Source: Odobenus rosmarus divergens (taxonomy: Eukaryota > Chordata > Mammalia > Carnivora > Odobenidae). From it: a stretch of 64,000 nucleotides of DNA. Below, one piece after another: positions 13,730 to 23,540 of this stretch (within the stretch, counting starts at the first letter, position 1; every line of letters begins with the position of its first letter). The position numbers were made by a program, and so were the translations under genes. The notes beneath the pieces are model-generated. The model was given only the letters and a program-made list of their open reading frames with translations. It ran no database searches and had not been told where the DNA came from. The stretch is from NCBI RefSeq assembly GCF_000321225.1, contig NW_004450330.1, positions 2,155,176-2,219,175 on the forward strand, written 5' to 3'.

Positions 13730-13855
13730 TTTCCTGGACACTAGTCCACAGACCAGCTACCTCAGAATCTCATGGGGGCTCTCAGAACTCAGAGTTTTGG
13801 TTCCCATATCTGAGGTCCTGGTTCAGCAGGTCTGGGGTAGGACCTTCTGCCTAAA
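13730..13855 (+). repeat. MER5-like fragment
   Basis: CCTGGTTCAGCAGGTCTGGGGTAGGACC corresponds to the 'GATTCAGTAGGTCTGGGG' core of MER5A-type hAT elements. The copy is short and diverged. Confidence 0.4.
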
Positions 13856-13859
13856 ATAT

Positions 13860-14394
13860 ATGTATTTACTTTTAATTATAGAAAATTCAAAAATAGAGAA
13901 AGTAGTATAATGAACCCTCTTGAATATATCACCCAACTTCAATAGTTATCCTTTAATTACGTGTATGTATTTTAGTATGCTTCTCTCCAAGATACAGACT
14001 TCAAAATATTCACAATACCATTGTATACCAGAAAAAAATTAACAGTAATCCCTTAATATCATAAAAACTCCTGACAACGTTCACAAATCCACTATTGTCT
14101 GACAAAAAGTGGGTTTTTTTTTCAGTTTGTTTGAATTGAAATCCAAATAACGATCATGCATTATGATTGGTTAATATATCTCTTAAGTAAATTTTAATCC
14201 ATTGGCATTCCTTAATTTCATTTTTTTCCCTTTAAATCTTTTGTTGAAGAAACCGGGTTGTTTGTCCTGAGGACTTTCCCATAGTCTGGATTTTGCTGTT
14301 TGCACCCCCCATGTTTATTTTCTATAAAGCAATAATTTGACCTAGAGGTTTGATCTGACTTAGGTTCAAAAATTTTGGTGAGAATAGTTCATAA
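13860..14394. mobile_element. Ancient L1-type fragment, left part
   Basis: Diverged sequence with ATAATGAACCCTCTTGAATA, CACCCAACTTCAATAGTTAT and GGATTTTGCTGTTTGCA resembles an L1M 3' segment. It appears to continue after the younger L1 insertion, at 15559. Confidence 0.4.
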
Positions 14395-14408
14395 GAGGTG
14401 GTGTGCAC
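14395..14408 (+). repeat. Target-site duplication, left copy (L1)
   Basis: GAGGTGGTGTGCAC is repeated exactly at 15545-15558, bracketing the L1 insertion. Confidence 0.95.
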
Positions 14409-14820
14409 AAAAATAGACTCAAAATGGATGAAAGACCTAAATGTGAGACAGGAGTCCATCAAAATCCTAGAAGAGAATACAGCCAGCAACCTCTTCGACC
14501 TCAGCCACAGCAACTTCTTCCTAGAAACATCGCCAAAGACAAGGGAAGCCAGGGCAAAAATGAACTATTGGGACTTCATCAAGATAAAAAGCTTTTGCAC
14601 AGCAAAGGAAACAGTCAACAAAATCAAAAGACAACCGACAGAATGGGAGAAGATATTTGCAAATGACATATCAGATAAAGGGCTAGTATCCAAAACCTAT
14701 GAAGAACTTATAAAACTCAACACCCAAAGAACAGATAATCCAATCAAGAAATGGGCAGAAGACATGAACAGACATTTTTCCAAAGAAGACATCCAAATGG
14801 CCAACAGACACATGAAAAAG
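14407..14820 (+). pseudogene. L1 ORF2 C-terminal fragment
   Basis: Open in one frame from the truncation point to the gap, it encodes [20 protein letters not shown]... [15 protein letters not shown]... [13 protein letters not shown]... [18 protein letters not shown]. This is the conserved C-terminal part of L1 ORF2p, downstream of the reverse transcriptase domain. No stop occurs in about 138 codons, so the copy is fairly young. The endonuclease and reverse transcriptase domains are absent because of 5' truncation, so it cannot act on its own. The reading frame is lost in N at 14821. Confidence 0.93.
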
Positions 14821-15544
14821 NNNNNNNNNNNNNNNNNNNNNNNNNNNNNNNNNNNNNNNNNNNNNNNNNNNNNNNNNNNNNNNNNNNNNNNNNNNNNNNN
14901 NNNNNNNNNNNNNNNNNNNNNNNNNNNNNNNNNNNNNNNNNNNNNNNNNNNNNNNNNNNNNNNNNNNNNNNNNNNNNNNNNNNNNNNNNNNNNNNNNNNN
15001 NNNNNNNNNNNNNNNNNNNNNNNNNNNNNNNNNNNNNNNNNNNNNNNNNNNNNNNNNNNNNNNNNNNNNNNNNNNNNNNNNNNNNNNNNNNNNNNNNNNN
15101 NNNNNNNNNNNNNNNNNNNNNNNNNNNNNNNNNNNNNNNNNNNNNNNNNNNNNNNNNNNNNNNNNNNNNNNNNNNNNNNNNNNNNNNNNNNNNNNNNNNN
15201 NNNNNNNNNNNNNNNNNNNNNNNNNNNNNNNNNNNNNNNNNNNNNNNNNNNNNNNNNNNNNNNNNNNNNNNNNNNNNNNNNNNNNNNNNNNNNNNNNNNN
15301 NNNNNNNNNNNNNNNNNNNNNNNNNNNNNNNNNNNNNNNNNNNNNNNNNNNNNNNNNNNNNNNNNNNNNNNNNNNNNNNNNNNNNNNNNNNNNNNNNNNN
15401 NNNNNNNNNNNNNNNNNNNNNNNNNNNNNNNNNNNNNNNNNNNNNNNNNNNNNNNNNNNNNNNNNTAGGAAGGGAAAAATGAAGGGGGGGAAATCGGAGG
15501 GGGAGACGAACCATGAGAGACTATGGACTCTGAAAAAAAAAAAG
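14409..15544 (+). mobile_element. 5'-truncated carnivoran LINE-1 insertion
   Basis: The element starts abruptly inside ORF2, so it is 5'-truncated. It runs through an internal assembly gap and ends with the carnivoran L1 tail phrases GAACCATGAGAGACTATGGA and CTCTG followed by about 13 A. A perfect 14-bp target-site duplication flanks it, the hallmark of target-primed reverse transcription. About 0.64 kb of the 1.14-kb copy is N. The A tail directly follows CTCTG; in my memory of carnivoran L1s more 3' UTR usually follows this point. Confidence 0.92.
14821..15465. other. Assembly gap (645 N)
   Basis: Run of N inside the L1 insertion. ORFs crossing it are artefacts. Confidence 1.
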
Positions 15545-15558
15545 GAGGTGGTGTGCAC
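15545..15558 (+). repeat. Target-site duplication, right copy (L1)
   Basis: GAGGTGGTGTGCAC directly after the L1 A tail, identical to 14395-14408. Confidence 0.95.
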
Positions 15559-15870
15559 TTTCATTAGGGTCACATAATGTCTAGTTGTGTCTCTTTTTGT
15601 AACATCAGCAGCCACTGATGGTCATTGCCTGTGTCCATTAATTCATTATGGTTGCAAATGATGATCTCCTAAATTTATCATTCCTTTTTCACTTATTAGC
15701 TGGAATAATACAGAGAAACTTCCCCTCATCTACTATTTACTTATTTCACAGTACAGTTCAATAGGAAATACAGCCTAAATTCTTTCCCTCTACTTCTAAT
15801 TTTCAAAGTCATTCTGATGCTGAGATATCACTATCCTCCAAAAGGAGAATTGAAGTTTAATTATTTTTAG
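15559..15870. mobile_element. Ancient L1-type fragment, right part
   Basis: GGGTCACATAATGTCTAGTT, CATCAGCAGCCACTGATGGT and ATCATTCCTTTTTCACTTAT appear to continue the old fragment interrupted at 14395. Confidence 0.4.
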
Positions 15871-16319
15871 TATCATTCTAACCTCATGGATTTTAATGTA
15901 TTTGATGTGCTTTGGTCCATTGCAATTCTTATTCTTAGAATTTCTGTCTTTGGCCAGTGAGAGCTTCTTCAAGTTGCCTCTTGAATTCTTTTGACACATG
16001 ACAAAGGTCTTTTAGAGCTTCCTTGTTTTCGGGAATGACAAGTTCTCCAGGCTCATCTTGTCCATGATTTACTCCAGACTTAAAACATTTCTCAAGCTTT
16101 AGCAGAACACATATCGTTAAAAGACTCCTCAGTTAATTCTGACCTGCAGCCGGGTTTGGGAGCCACTGGGTTAAATCTGAGGTTCCTTCCAATTGTAAAA
16201 TTCCATTTTGTTTTCCTTTTGCCAATTAAAGTAGCAGGAATATATTTGAAATGATTTTTAAATGTTTATATGAAATAAAAATACATTTCAGTAACCAATA
16301 TTCTTTTCCTTTACTCTCT

Positions 16320-16720
16320 GCACTTTAAGTTGGTACAACTTTTAAAAATGCAGTTGATCAAATCTATCACTCCCTAAATATTTTCATACACTTTGACCCA
16401 GAAACCCTACTTTTAGAAATCTGGTTTAAGGAAATAATTTTAAAAATGGAAAAATGCATGCATCAAAGTTTTATTTGCAAACTGTAAAAAGTTAGACATG
16501 GCTCAAGCATCCAAAAATAGGACAGTAGTTAGGTAGATTGTAGAGAATTTACTGGGAGGGATATCATGAGGCTATTAAATGATGCCTGGGAGGACCATGC
16601 AGCCCGATGCAAAATTGTATTTACGGCATTATGTTAAAATATGCACATGAAAATGTTTAAAATGGAATATACCAAAGTGATAGCAGTTGGTTAGTAGCCT
16701 AATGGTTGATTTCTCTCTAC
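16320..16720 (+). mobile_element. Ancient L1 3' UTR fragment
   Basis: It follows the order of old L1 3' ends: 'CACTTTGACCCAGAAACCCT', 'TTTATTTGCAAACTGTAAAA', 'GGCTATTAAATGATGCCTGG', then 'AAAATATGCACATGAAAATG'. Diverged; boundaries approximate. Confidence 0.5.
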
Positions 16721-17490
16721 CCACTTCCTCTTCCTTTTTTTTTTTGCCCCCAAATGAGTTAAACATGTATTTGAAAATCCTACAAGTCTGTGATGTTACA
16801 TTGATTAACTGACTTGCACTCCCTTGTCATTTAGAAACAGGGCTTAGGGAGGAGGGCCAAGAGAGCATAGGACAGAGCCCAGAGTTTGGGGTTTTATCTG
16901 GGGAGCAACAAAGGAGGTATGAGCAGCAGGCTGAGAAGGGCCGGGGTGGAGGGGGTGGTGACAGTGGACGTGACCATGCCTCTCCTTCAGTCTTACCTGA
17001 GCTTTGTCTTCGTGAGGCTCACAAACAGTTCACCTATGAGCATGAGCGGTCTTTAAAAGCTCTTCAGTCTCCTTGTTGGACATCTCTGGCGTTTGCTCAT
17101 TGGGAGTACGTGGAGAGTTTCCACACCAAGGATTTGAAAAAATGTGGCTCGATGGCAAGGACGATTGTCCAGCCTGGCATGCTGAGGAATTTGGCTTCAA
17201 TATATTCAAGCAACCAAGGGCATGTCAATGAAAATTAGTTTGGGGCTTGCCCTTTTTGTTATTTGACCTTAGAACAAGCTTTTTTGGGTTGTATTTATTG
17301 GTATGTGTGGCATATTTTCTCAAGCCCCATGGCCCCCAACATCTGGAAGGTCTTGCCCTGAGAAAGCCAGGGCTTTCTCTCTCTTGACAGGAGGTGGTGC
17401 CTGAGGGGAAGCTGAGGCTGAGGAAGCAGATAAGCCCCACCTACCCAGGCCTCTTTGACCCAACTTCTCTTGACAGCTCCTCACGCACAC
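16721..17490. other. Intergenic, no feature recognised
   Basis: No supported gene, SINE or signal. Confidence 0.45.
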
Positions 17491-17494
17491 TTGT

Positions 17495-17775
17495 CAGTAT
17501 TTCTCCCTCCTGGGAGAGAGGACCTTGTGAGGGGTAAGATGGAAAGGCAGGTGGGAGCCGCATTACAGAGGACATGGAATGCTGGGCTGAGACATTTGGA
17601 TTTTCTCCTGTAGGAACTACTGGGGTTTGGAGCAAGGGAGTGATACAATCTGACCTGTAATTTAGGAGAACCACTCTGGCAGCTGTGTAGGAAAGAGGTT
17701 GGCATGAGGTAAAGTCAGTGGGAGGGCAACCAAAACCACAGGTCAGGTGAAGAAAGGCCATAGGAGCTTGAAGAG
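17495..17775. repeat. Ancient L2-like interspersed repeat
   Basis: GGATTTTCTCCTGTAGGAAC, GAGTGATACAATCTGACCTG and AACCACTCTGGCAGCTGTGT match the continuation of the repeat type seen at 9815-10345. Confidence 0.4.
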
Positions 17776-17884
17776 AGGTGGCAGCAGCAGGAAGGGCAGG
17801 ATGGATTTGCCCACCGATGAAAGGGCTGCTATTATTCACCGGAGTCTGTCACCTTTTCCTCCTTAGCACACAGCCTGACCACTT

Positions 17885-18335
17885 GTGTTGGTCCCGTTGC
17901 TGCTGTAAGGAATGCCGCAAACTTGGCAGCTTAGAACAATACAAACTTGTTCTCTTATAATTCAGGGAGATCAGAAGTCTAAAATCAAGGTGTTGGCAGG
18001 GCTTTGTTCCGTCCGGGGCTTCCGGGGAGAATGCATTTCCTTGCCATCTCTGGCGTCTAGAGGCCGCCTGTGTTCCTTGACTTGGGCTCCTTCTTCCATC
18101 TTCGAGGACATGACCCCAGGCGCCGCTTGCATCCTCACATCTCCTTTTTCTGACTTTGACCCTCTGCCTCTCTCTTATTAGGACACTGTGATTACATTGG
18201 TCCCACCCATGTAAACCCAGACAATCTCCTCATGTCAAGAGTCTTAATCACATCTGCTAAGTCCTCTTTGGCAGGGAACAGATAACACAGGTTCTAGGGA
18301 CATTTTGGGGGGCCATTCTTCTGTCTGCCACACCA
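17885..18335 (-). mobile_element. MLT1-like solo LTR (MaLR)
   Basis: GCTGCTGTAAGGAATGCCGC, GCAGCTTAGAACAATACAAA, AGAAGTCTAAAATCAAGGTG, TTATTAGGACACTGTGATTA and CCACCCATGTAAACCCAGAC follow, in reverse, the order of MLT1-type LTRs of the ERVL-MaLR group. No internal region or coding sequence is present. The copy is old and diverged. Confidence 0.55.
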
Positions 18336-18339
18336 CTCA

Positions 18340-18670
18340 TCCTTGTCTCCTATAGAGTTCCAGGCCTTTGAAGCCAAATTCTGGCCAGTAGAATGTGACC
18401 AGAAGAATATGATTTTTATTTTTCCCTTCTAGGCCTAGCCCATAACATCTCCCTTGTGGTCCTCATGCTTGCTGCGCTTCTGGCACTGGTGATACAAAGG
18501 AGGGCAGGGCCAGAAGGTGGAGGTGCCTGGGAGCGTGGATGACCAAGCAGAACACTGTCCGCTGCTGGAACATTCCACATTGGACCCCCAACTGAGTGAA
18601 AAGGAAACCTCTGTGTTCAGCCCCTAAACTTGGGAGTTTGTTGTTAGCTAGCATTACTCATCCTAGTATC
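18340..18670. repeat. Unnamed ancient LTR-like repeat
   Basis: CCAGTAGAATGTGACCAGAAG, TCTAGGCCTAGCCCATAACA and CCTAAACTTGGGAGTTTGTT resemble a common old mammalian LTR-type repeat that I cannot name with certainty. Confidence 0.35.
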
Positions 18671-18683
18671 TCAACTAACTGAT

Positions 18684-18875
18684 TTTTTTTTTAAGATTTT
18701 TTTTATTTATTTGGCAGAGAGAGACACAGCTCGAGAGGGAACACAAGCAGTGGGAGAGGGAGAAGCAGGCTTCCCGCCGAGCAGGGAGCCCGATGCGGGG
18801 CTCGATCCCGGGACCCTGGGATCATGACCTGAGCCGAAGGCAGACGCTTAACTGATTGAGCCACCCAGGGGCCCC
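18684..18875 (-). mobile_element. CAN-SINE (SINEC)
   Basis: Reverse-oriented SINEC with tail AAGATTTTTTTTATTTATTTG on the left and head ending GGGGCCCC on the right. A perfect TCAACTAACTGAT duplication flanks it (18671-18683 and 18876-18888). Confidence 0.93.
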
Positions 18876-19599
18876 TCAACTAACTGATTATTGTTCAGGA
18901 CAGACAGTGAGGAATAGGACGGTTTAGAGCCTCAGGAGGTGGGGAGGCTGGAGGCTGTTAGTCAAGATACAAATTCAACTTGGGGTATATACCTTGAAAC
19001 AGTTTTGATGGAGGTTTTGGGTGGGTGGCGTTCTGCTCCATCTCCAAACACAAAAATAAGAATAAATAAGAATCCATTACCTCAGAGTGAAGACTAAGGA
19101 AGGCAATAGTCTAAAAGATGTTTCATAAATGCTCTCCTTTCCACAGTTTTATTTGGTTTTCACAGGAGCCTATTTCTGGGGAGAACTGAAGATATTTAGA
19201 TGAGCAGATCCAGCTGTGGTCTCACTCTGATCAGGTGCCTGAGAGGCTTCCTGGCAACAGGCGTGGAGAGTGACAGGGATGGCACATGTCACAGTGCAGG
19301 AGGGGCGGAGCTGGAAGGACGAGGGGCCGGGGCCAAGGAGCAGTCCTGCCTGGTTGTCAAGGTTTCTGGCTGAGAACAGTTTTGGTGGAAGTCTTATGCA
19401 CTTTTTAGTTCCATATATACTTAGAAATAATAAAAGAAACAATAAAACATTTTAAAATTTAAAGTGTACGTGCTATAAAGTGAAAATTCCCGTTGGTAAT
19501 GGCTAACAAGTTGTTGTTTAGATTACCTGAATGTTTTCCTATTCATGTGCTAACACACGCACATACACACACACTTTCAAATTGCTTTTTGTACTTGCT

Positions 19600-19870
19600 C
19601 CATCTTGAATATACTTCCTTGTCATTGCCTGTAAATATCCTTTATTCATTAACTGTTATCAATAGACATTTAAGTTGTTTCCATTTTTTTTCTTATTACA
19701 AACACTACATCAGCGAACATCCTTTGAGCACTGTAAGAGCACTTCAAAGAATCTATCCACCGGAAGACAAATAAATTCCTTGGAGCGGACTTGCTGTATT
19801 ACAGAGTAGGAATATTTAATAATTTTGATAGATATTTAGGTTTCCCTCCAAATATATACCAATACCCTCT
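19600..19870. mobile_element. Ancient L1-type fragment
   Basis: GACATTTAAGTTGTTTCCAT, CAGCGAACATCCTTTGAGCA and GATAGATATTTAGGTTTCCCTCC resemble the antisense of old L1 3' segments. Low similarity. Confidence 0.35.
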
Positions 19871-20060
19871 TTTTGAGAGACAGAAACTGTGCAGTCCAGG
19901 AGATGGCGTAGTCCTTGTGTGAAGACGTGAGGGGAACAGGAAGACGGACTGAGAAAGAGTCATAATTCTCTGGTCCAAATTTTGGGGCCCAGAGACCAAG
20001 CCCTGGGGAAAAAGACACATGCTGAATTTAACGGTCTCTTGTCAGTGTATTGAAATTCTT

Positions 20061-20274
20061 CTTTTAAAAAAATATTTTATTTATTGTTTATTTATTTATT
20101 TATTTATTTATTTATTCATAGAGCATGTGAGTGGGGGGGGAGAGAGAGAATCCCAAGCAGACTCCACCCTCACTGCAGAGCCCCATGTGGGGCTTCATCT
20201 TGCAACCCTGAGATTGTGACGTGAGCTGGAATCAAGAGTCGGACACTTAACCGACTGAGCCATCCAGGCGCCCC
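20061..20274 (-). mobile_element. CAN-SINE (SINEC), older subtype
   Basis: Reverse-oriented, with a (TTTA)n-expanded tail at about 20080-20117 and a head ending GGCGCCCC. The head carries the older AATCAAGAGTCGGACACTTA variant. A perfect 17-bp duplication AGTGTATTGAAATTCTT flanks it (20044-20060 and 20275-20291). Confidence 0.93.
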
Positions 20275-20604
20275 AGTGTATTGAAATTCTTAATGATTTT
20301 TCAACAAGGGGCCCCAAATTTTCATTTTCCATTTGGCCACACAAATTATGTAGCTGGTTCCTGCAGGGGGAGGAAAAGAGCCAGCAGCCTTGTGGTGAGG
20401 GAGTTGCTGTGTGGGTAGCACTTGGCGCTGAGATCAAAGGGAACAGACCTGGGGCCGGTCCAGGGAAGTCTGGACTTCTGAGGAGAGGTGTCACAGTGAG
20501 AACCAGGGGCCTGAAGAGCAGCTGAATTGGGACATCCCCGAGAACCTGTGTTCCCTGGCTCCCTGAGAGTGTCCTAAACCAGGGACCCGTCTTGGAACTT
20601 CGTG

Positions 20605-20790
20605 ATCCTAGAGTGTGGTCTCCAGGCCTGCAGCAGCGGCAGCCCTGGGAATTGGTTAGAAATGCAGGTTCTTGGGCCCCACTGCACATCAGTAGAGCCT
20701 GAAAATCTGGCAGGGCCCAGCAACCTGGGTTTTAACCAGCCCTCCAGGGGATTCTGATAGGTGCTCAAGTCTGAGAACTGCGGTCTAAAC
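20605..20790 (-). repeat. MER5A-like hAT transposon remnant
   Basis: GTGTGGTCTCCAGGCCTGCAG, GGTTAGAAATGCAGGTTCTT, GGGCCCAGCAACCTGGGTTT and TCAAGTCTGAGAACTGCGGT give the full MER5A order in reverse. Confidence 0.7.
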
Positions 20791-22482
20791 CAACTCTGAA
20801 TCCATAGAGGACTTCTCAGAGTTGGTTTCCAGAAAAGTGTATACCTCTGGCCTCTCAAGGGCGGAAGTGAGCCCTATGAGAGGAAACCCAGGAGCCTGAC
20901 ATTTTCCTTGTCCAGGCTGGGGTTTCTCCCCACTTTTTCAGCCTGAAGGAAAAGTTTGGGACATTTACAAGTCTCTTGGGGGAATTAACTTGCGATTTCT
21001 CTCTCTCCATCGTGAACATAATCTACTGGGCTAATAAAATGCCACGCAGGCCTCATTTCTGTGGTCCCCTGGTGGGGCCAACATATAGTCTATAATAAGC
21101 CCTCCCCACACTGGAGGATAAAGGAAAGCTTGGCAAAGATAAGTATCCTAAAAGACATTAATGATGTGAGTTCTGCTTTGAAGAAGCTAAAAGCCACCGT
21201 GTTAGCAAATGCTTTATGATCATATTTTAGACTCCTGGAAGTTACACATATCTAAGGTAAATATCTTTGTCAGGAAAGGGGCCTCTTGGGATGCACAGAA
21301 TATGAGAATATTAGAATTGGAAAGGGCAGCTAGAGATGGTAATAAAGTTGTGTCTCATCTAGGAATAATATTGAAAAATGCTAAAACAAATTGTTTAAAC
21401 CCCCTGAAGAGTGGGTTCTCTCTGCTGGGACCAGAAGAACAGGCCGTGGGCACACTGCATGGGATGGATATTACAGGGACATGTTGGGGTCTGTGGTTGA
21501 GGCCAGGTCCGCACCACCGTGTTCCACTTCCCCGCGGGCTAGGGCTCCAAAGGGCCGAAGCCACTCACACTTGCAGTGGCCGAAGCTCAGGGGGCTGCAT
21601 ACACTTTGGAACCATGCAAAGGAAATGCCCATCTCTGATTGAATGGAGGCCTTTCATGGCGCCCTGAGTGAGGGGCATGGCAGGCTGAGGGCGACCCTGG
21701 GGTGCCCCATATCCCCTCCCCTGGGAGCCGCACAGGCCTGAACGGAATCTTCGGGAGCCACATCTGATGGGTGCCTTCTGTGCTGCAGGGAGGGCTCAGC
21801 CCTGGTGCTTTGTGAGCTCCTCTGGGTGTTGGGCATGCCCTCCAGGAGTGTGAAAGGAGGAACCGACTCAGCCTCTGCAGCTGGACAACAGTCATCCTCT
21901 CCCTGCCCTCCGGGCCGTGTAAGGGGCATCTGGTTGCACGAAGACAGCGGAAGGCCCGCAGGTCTCCCTTCTGTGCTCCCAGACTTTGACATTCTCTCGG
22001 TAGCACCTTCCCCTGAAAGGAGTCTCCGTGTTTGCCTTAGGCCAGCTGGCTGCAGCGCCTCCACGCCTGTTGGAGGCATGCCCAGGGCGGGCTGGTGACA
22101 CACTGACTTGGAGAATTTTCTCTGAGCGGCAGGTGTGAAAAGAAGATAGGTTCAGGGTATCATCACTGATGAAAAGGCTCAGCGGAACAGAATAGACTTT
22201 CGAAGTCATTGACACCGGCAGGAAAATGTTAACTCGTCCCAGGCGCTTGCTCTGGTCTGATGGCCCGGAGTCCCTGGGGGCTCCGCACTTACCCGCGGTG
22301 GCAGCCCAGGGGCTGACTCTTGCTCGGCTTCTCCAGCATGTTTGCACGGAGAGGGGACATGATGCTGTTGGGTGGACCGGCGAACAAGAGGGGATGATAT
22401 TCTCTAAAGGTTGTGGGTACCCCAACCTTCCAAGACTAAAAACAAAGTCTTAATGACGGAATATTCTCCAGATGCTCTGCAT
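20791..22482. other. Intergenic, GC-richer, no gene recognised
   Basis: Between about 21.4 and 22.4 kb the sequence is richer in GC, and overlapping open frames of 139-177 codons appear on both strands. None shows a known domain, consistent splice sites or a start in good context, so I call no gene. A regulatory role cannot be judged from sequence alone. Confidence 0.45.
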
Positions 22483-22499
22483 TCAATATTCTTTTTTCT

Positions 22500-22713
22500 T
22501 TTCTTTCTTTCTTTCTTTTCTTTAAAGATTTTATTTATTTATTTGACAGAGAGAGACACGGCGAGAGAGGGAACACAAGCAGGGGGAGTGGGAGAGGGAG
22601 AAACAGGCTTCCCGCTGAGCAGGGAGCCCGATGCGGGGCTCGATCCCAGGACCCTGGGATCATGACCTGAGCTGAAGGCAGCCGCTTAACTGACCGAGCC
22701 ACCCAGGCGCCCC
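22500..22713 (-). mobile_element. CAN-SINE (SINEC)
   Basis: Reverse-oriented, with a TTTCTTTCTTTC tail, TTTATTTATTTATTTGACAG, and a head ending GGCGCCCC at 22713. TCAATATTCTTTTTTC flanks both sides (22483-22498 and from 22714). Confidence 0.93.
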
Positions 22714-23314
22714 TCAATATTCTTTTTTTCTTTGTCCTCGGAAGTGATTTTTTTCTTTTAGGAATGGGCCTCGGACGTGCAGGGTTTCCCTATGTTTGCT
22801 GCGGTTTGTCCTTCTAGCCTCGTTCTTCGTGACATGATGACCATGACGACCATGTCCCTAGCCTCTGCCTTGGATGTCTACGATTGGAGCTGAGAGCTGG
22901 TGAGAAGAAAAAGGCTCAAACAGATGAATTCTTAGGAGACCAACATCGTGTATTTATCTCCATTGCTTGAAAAAGATAGAGGGCGAGGAAGCACACAGAA
23001 GCTGTGACACACAGGTGGAATTATGGCTACGTGGAATGCTTTGCAAAGCGTTAGATGGTATTGTTGGGTCCGTGAAGAAGCTCTTCTCCCGGGTGGCTCC
23101 ATAAATTCTGAAATCCAGTCCAGCTGCCGTGGGGGCTGGATTTCCACTCCCTGCCTAAAGGAACTGGAATTCGGATACGGAATGGCATTTCTGCACGGAG
23201 TCCTTTTTTTCTCTTCTGGCTTTGAAATTTGCATTCCTTTTATTAAAACACGCTGCTTCGAAAACACGTACCACACTGGTTTTGTCCATCTCACTTAAGA
23301 ATCCCTAAGAAATT

Positions 23315-23522
23315 CAGGGCGCTTGGGTGGCTCAGTTGTTAAGCGGCTGCCTTTGGCTCAGGTCATGATCCCAGGGTCCTGGGATCGAGCCCCGCATCAG
23401 GCTCCCTGCTCAGCGGGGAGCCTGCTTCCCCCTCTCCCTCTACTGCTCCCCCTGCTTGTGCTCTCTCTGTGTCTGTCTGTCTCTCTCTCTGTCAAATAAA
23501 TAAATAAAAATCTTAAAAAAAA
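23315..23522 (+). mobile_element. CAN-SINE (SINEC)
   Basis: Forward SINEC: GGGCGCTTGGGTGGCTCAG head with pol III A-box-like TGGCTCAGTTG and B-box-like GGTCATGATCC, then a CT-rich stretch, AAATAAATAAATAAAAATC and an A tail. A perfect 18-bp duplication AAGAATCCCTAAGAAATT flanks it (23297-23314 and 23523-23540). Confidence 0.95.
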
Positions 23523-23540
23523 AAGAATCCCTAAGAAATT

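Noticed and set aside
14398..15615. Very long frames crossing 14821-15465 on both strands
   Set aside because: They are mostly N translated as X. Only the L1 ORF2 part (14407-14820) is real sequence on the coding strand.
21209..22425. Cluster of open frames of 139-177 codons on both strands
   Set aside because: Moderate GC content explains them. No domain, no consistent splice sites, no CpG-island promoter or polyadenylation context.
23315..23522. tRNA gene calls suggested by A-box- and B-box-like motifs
   Set aside because: These motifs belong to the tRNA-derived head of CAN-SINEs, repeated in about 22 copies with CT-rich bodies and A tails. No cloverleaf is kept.
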